The notes beneath the pieces are model-generated. The model searched no databases and was not told where the DNA came from. It worked only from the letters and a program-made list of their open reading frames with translations. A stretch of 5,963 nt of DNA from Pseudomonadota bacterium (GTDB lineage Bacteria > Pseudomonadota > Alphaproteobacteria > HIMB59 > GCA-002718135): assembly GCA_027625355.1 (NCBI GenBank), contig JAQBWI010000069.1, positions 1 to 5,963 of the forward strand. Direction: 5' to 3'. A program made the translations under genes and the position numbers. Below are positions 5,761 to 5,963 of the stretch, one piece after another (the first letter of the stretch is position 1; each line of letters begins with the position of its first letter).

Positions 5761-5963
5761 ATGATTTTTAAAATTTGTGGATTGAAAGATGTAGAATCTC
5801 TGAATTGCTGCGAGGAAAATAATGTAGATTTTTTTGGAATGATTTTTTATGAAAAAAGCCCAAGAAATATAACTTTAAATAAGGCTAAAAATCTAATGAG
5901 AGCATGCAAAGGATTAAGAATCAGACCAGTTGGTGTATTTGTCAATCACAAAATTAATGATTT
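5761..5963 (+). CDS. trpF: Phosphoribosylanthranilate isomerase, N-terminal part (runs off window)
   Basis: The enzyme isomerises N-(5'-phosphoribosyl)anthranilate to CdRP in tryptophan synthesis. The window holds the first 67 codons, plus two bases; no stop is met. The N-terminus KICGLKD (4-10) carries the catalytic cysteine (Cys6) of the family signature K-I-C-G. DFFGMIFYEKSPRNI matches the family pattern D-x-x-G-x-x-F-x-x-x-S-P-R, and PVGVFVN near the window end matches the next beta strand. The catalytic aspartate on the far side of the barrel lies beyond the window. The ATG is one base after the pyrF TAA, without a Shine-Dalgarno sequence. In many alphaproteobacteria trpF is followed by trpB and trpA, so these are the likely next genes, though not seen here. 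Confidence 0.95.
   Translation, partial: MIFKICGLKDVESLNCCEENNVDFFGMIFYEKSPRNITLNKAKNLMRACKGLRIRPVGVFVNHKIND

Overview
This is an AT-rich, very tightly packed stretch of housekeeping genes, all on the + strand: lptA (3' part) - lptB - aroA - cmk - rpsA - ihfB - pyrF - trpF (5' part). The gene order, the S1 C-terminal tail (SSDSGASLGDILG) and the CP4-like AroA point to an alphaproteobacterium. The low GC (roughly 30 % by eye), spacers of -4 to +6 bases and short proteins suggest a streamlined genome of the SAR11/Pelagibacterales or a similar marine AT-rich alphaproteobacterial type. That placement is an inference; no rRNA or other marker is in the window.

Layout: bases 1-410 hold the C-terminal part of an LptA-like periplasmic LPS-transport protein. 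LptB, the ATPase of the LPS exporter, follows with an ATGA overlap (407-1150). Then come EPSP synthase (1151-2449, no gap), cytidylate kinase (2446-3081, GTGA overlap), six-domain ribosomal protein S1 (3081-4781, TAATG overlap), an IHF beta subunit (4782-5063, no gap), orotidine 5'-phosphate decarboxylase (5070-5759, 6-base gap) and the first 67 codons of phosphoribosylanthranilate isomerase (5761 to the window end). No intergenic stretch is longer than 6 bases. I see no room for a promoter, terminator, RNA gene, mobile element or CRISPR array between genes, so the whole window reads as one probable transcription unit.

The genes are linked by synteny more than by one pathway. LptA and LptB act in LPS export to the outer membrane. 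AroA makes the chorismate precursor that later feeds tryptophan synthesis, where TrpF acts. Cmk and PyrF both serve pyrimidine nucleotide supply. S1 serves translation initiation and IHF bends DNA. The aroA-cmk-rpsA-ihfB core is widely conserved in Proteobacteria.

I do not see a new defence, mobile or biosynthetic system here. The points most worth a second look are a cytidylate kinase with a degraded Walker A motif and a shortened NMP-binding insert, an IHF beta subunit with an altered DNA-binding arm but intact specificity residues, a perfect 11-bp inverted repeat early in aroA, and gene junctions that lack neighbours usual in larger alphaproteobacterial genomes.
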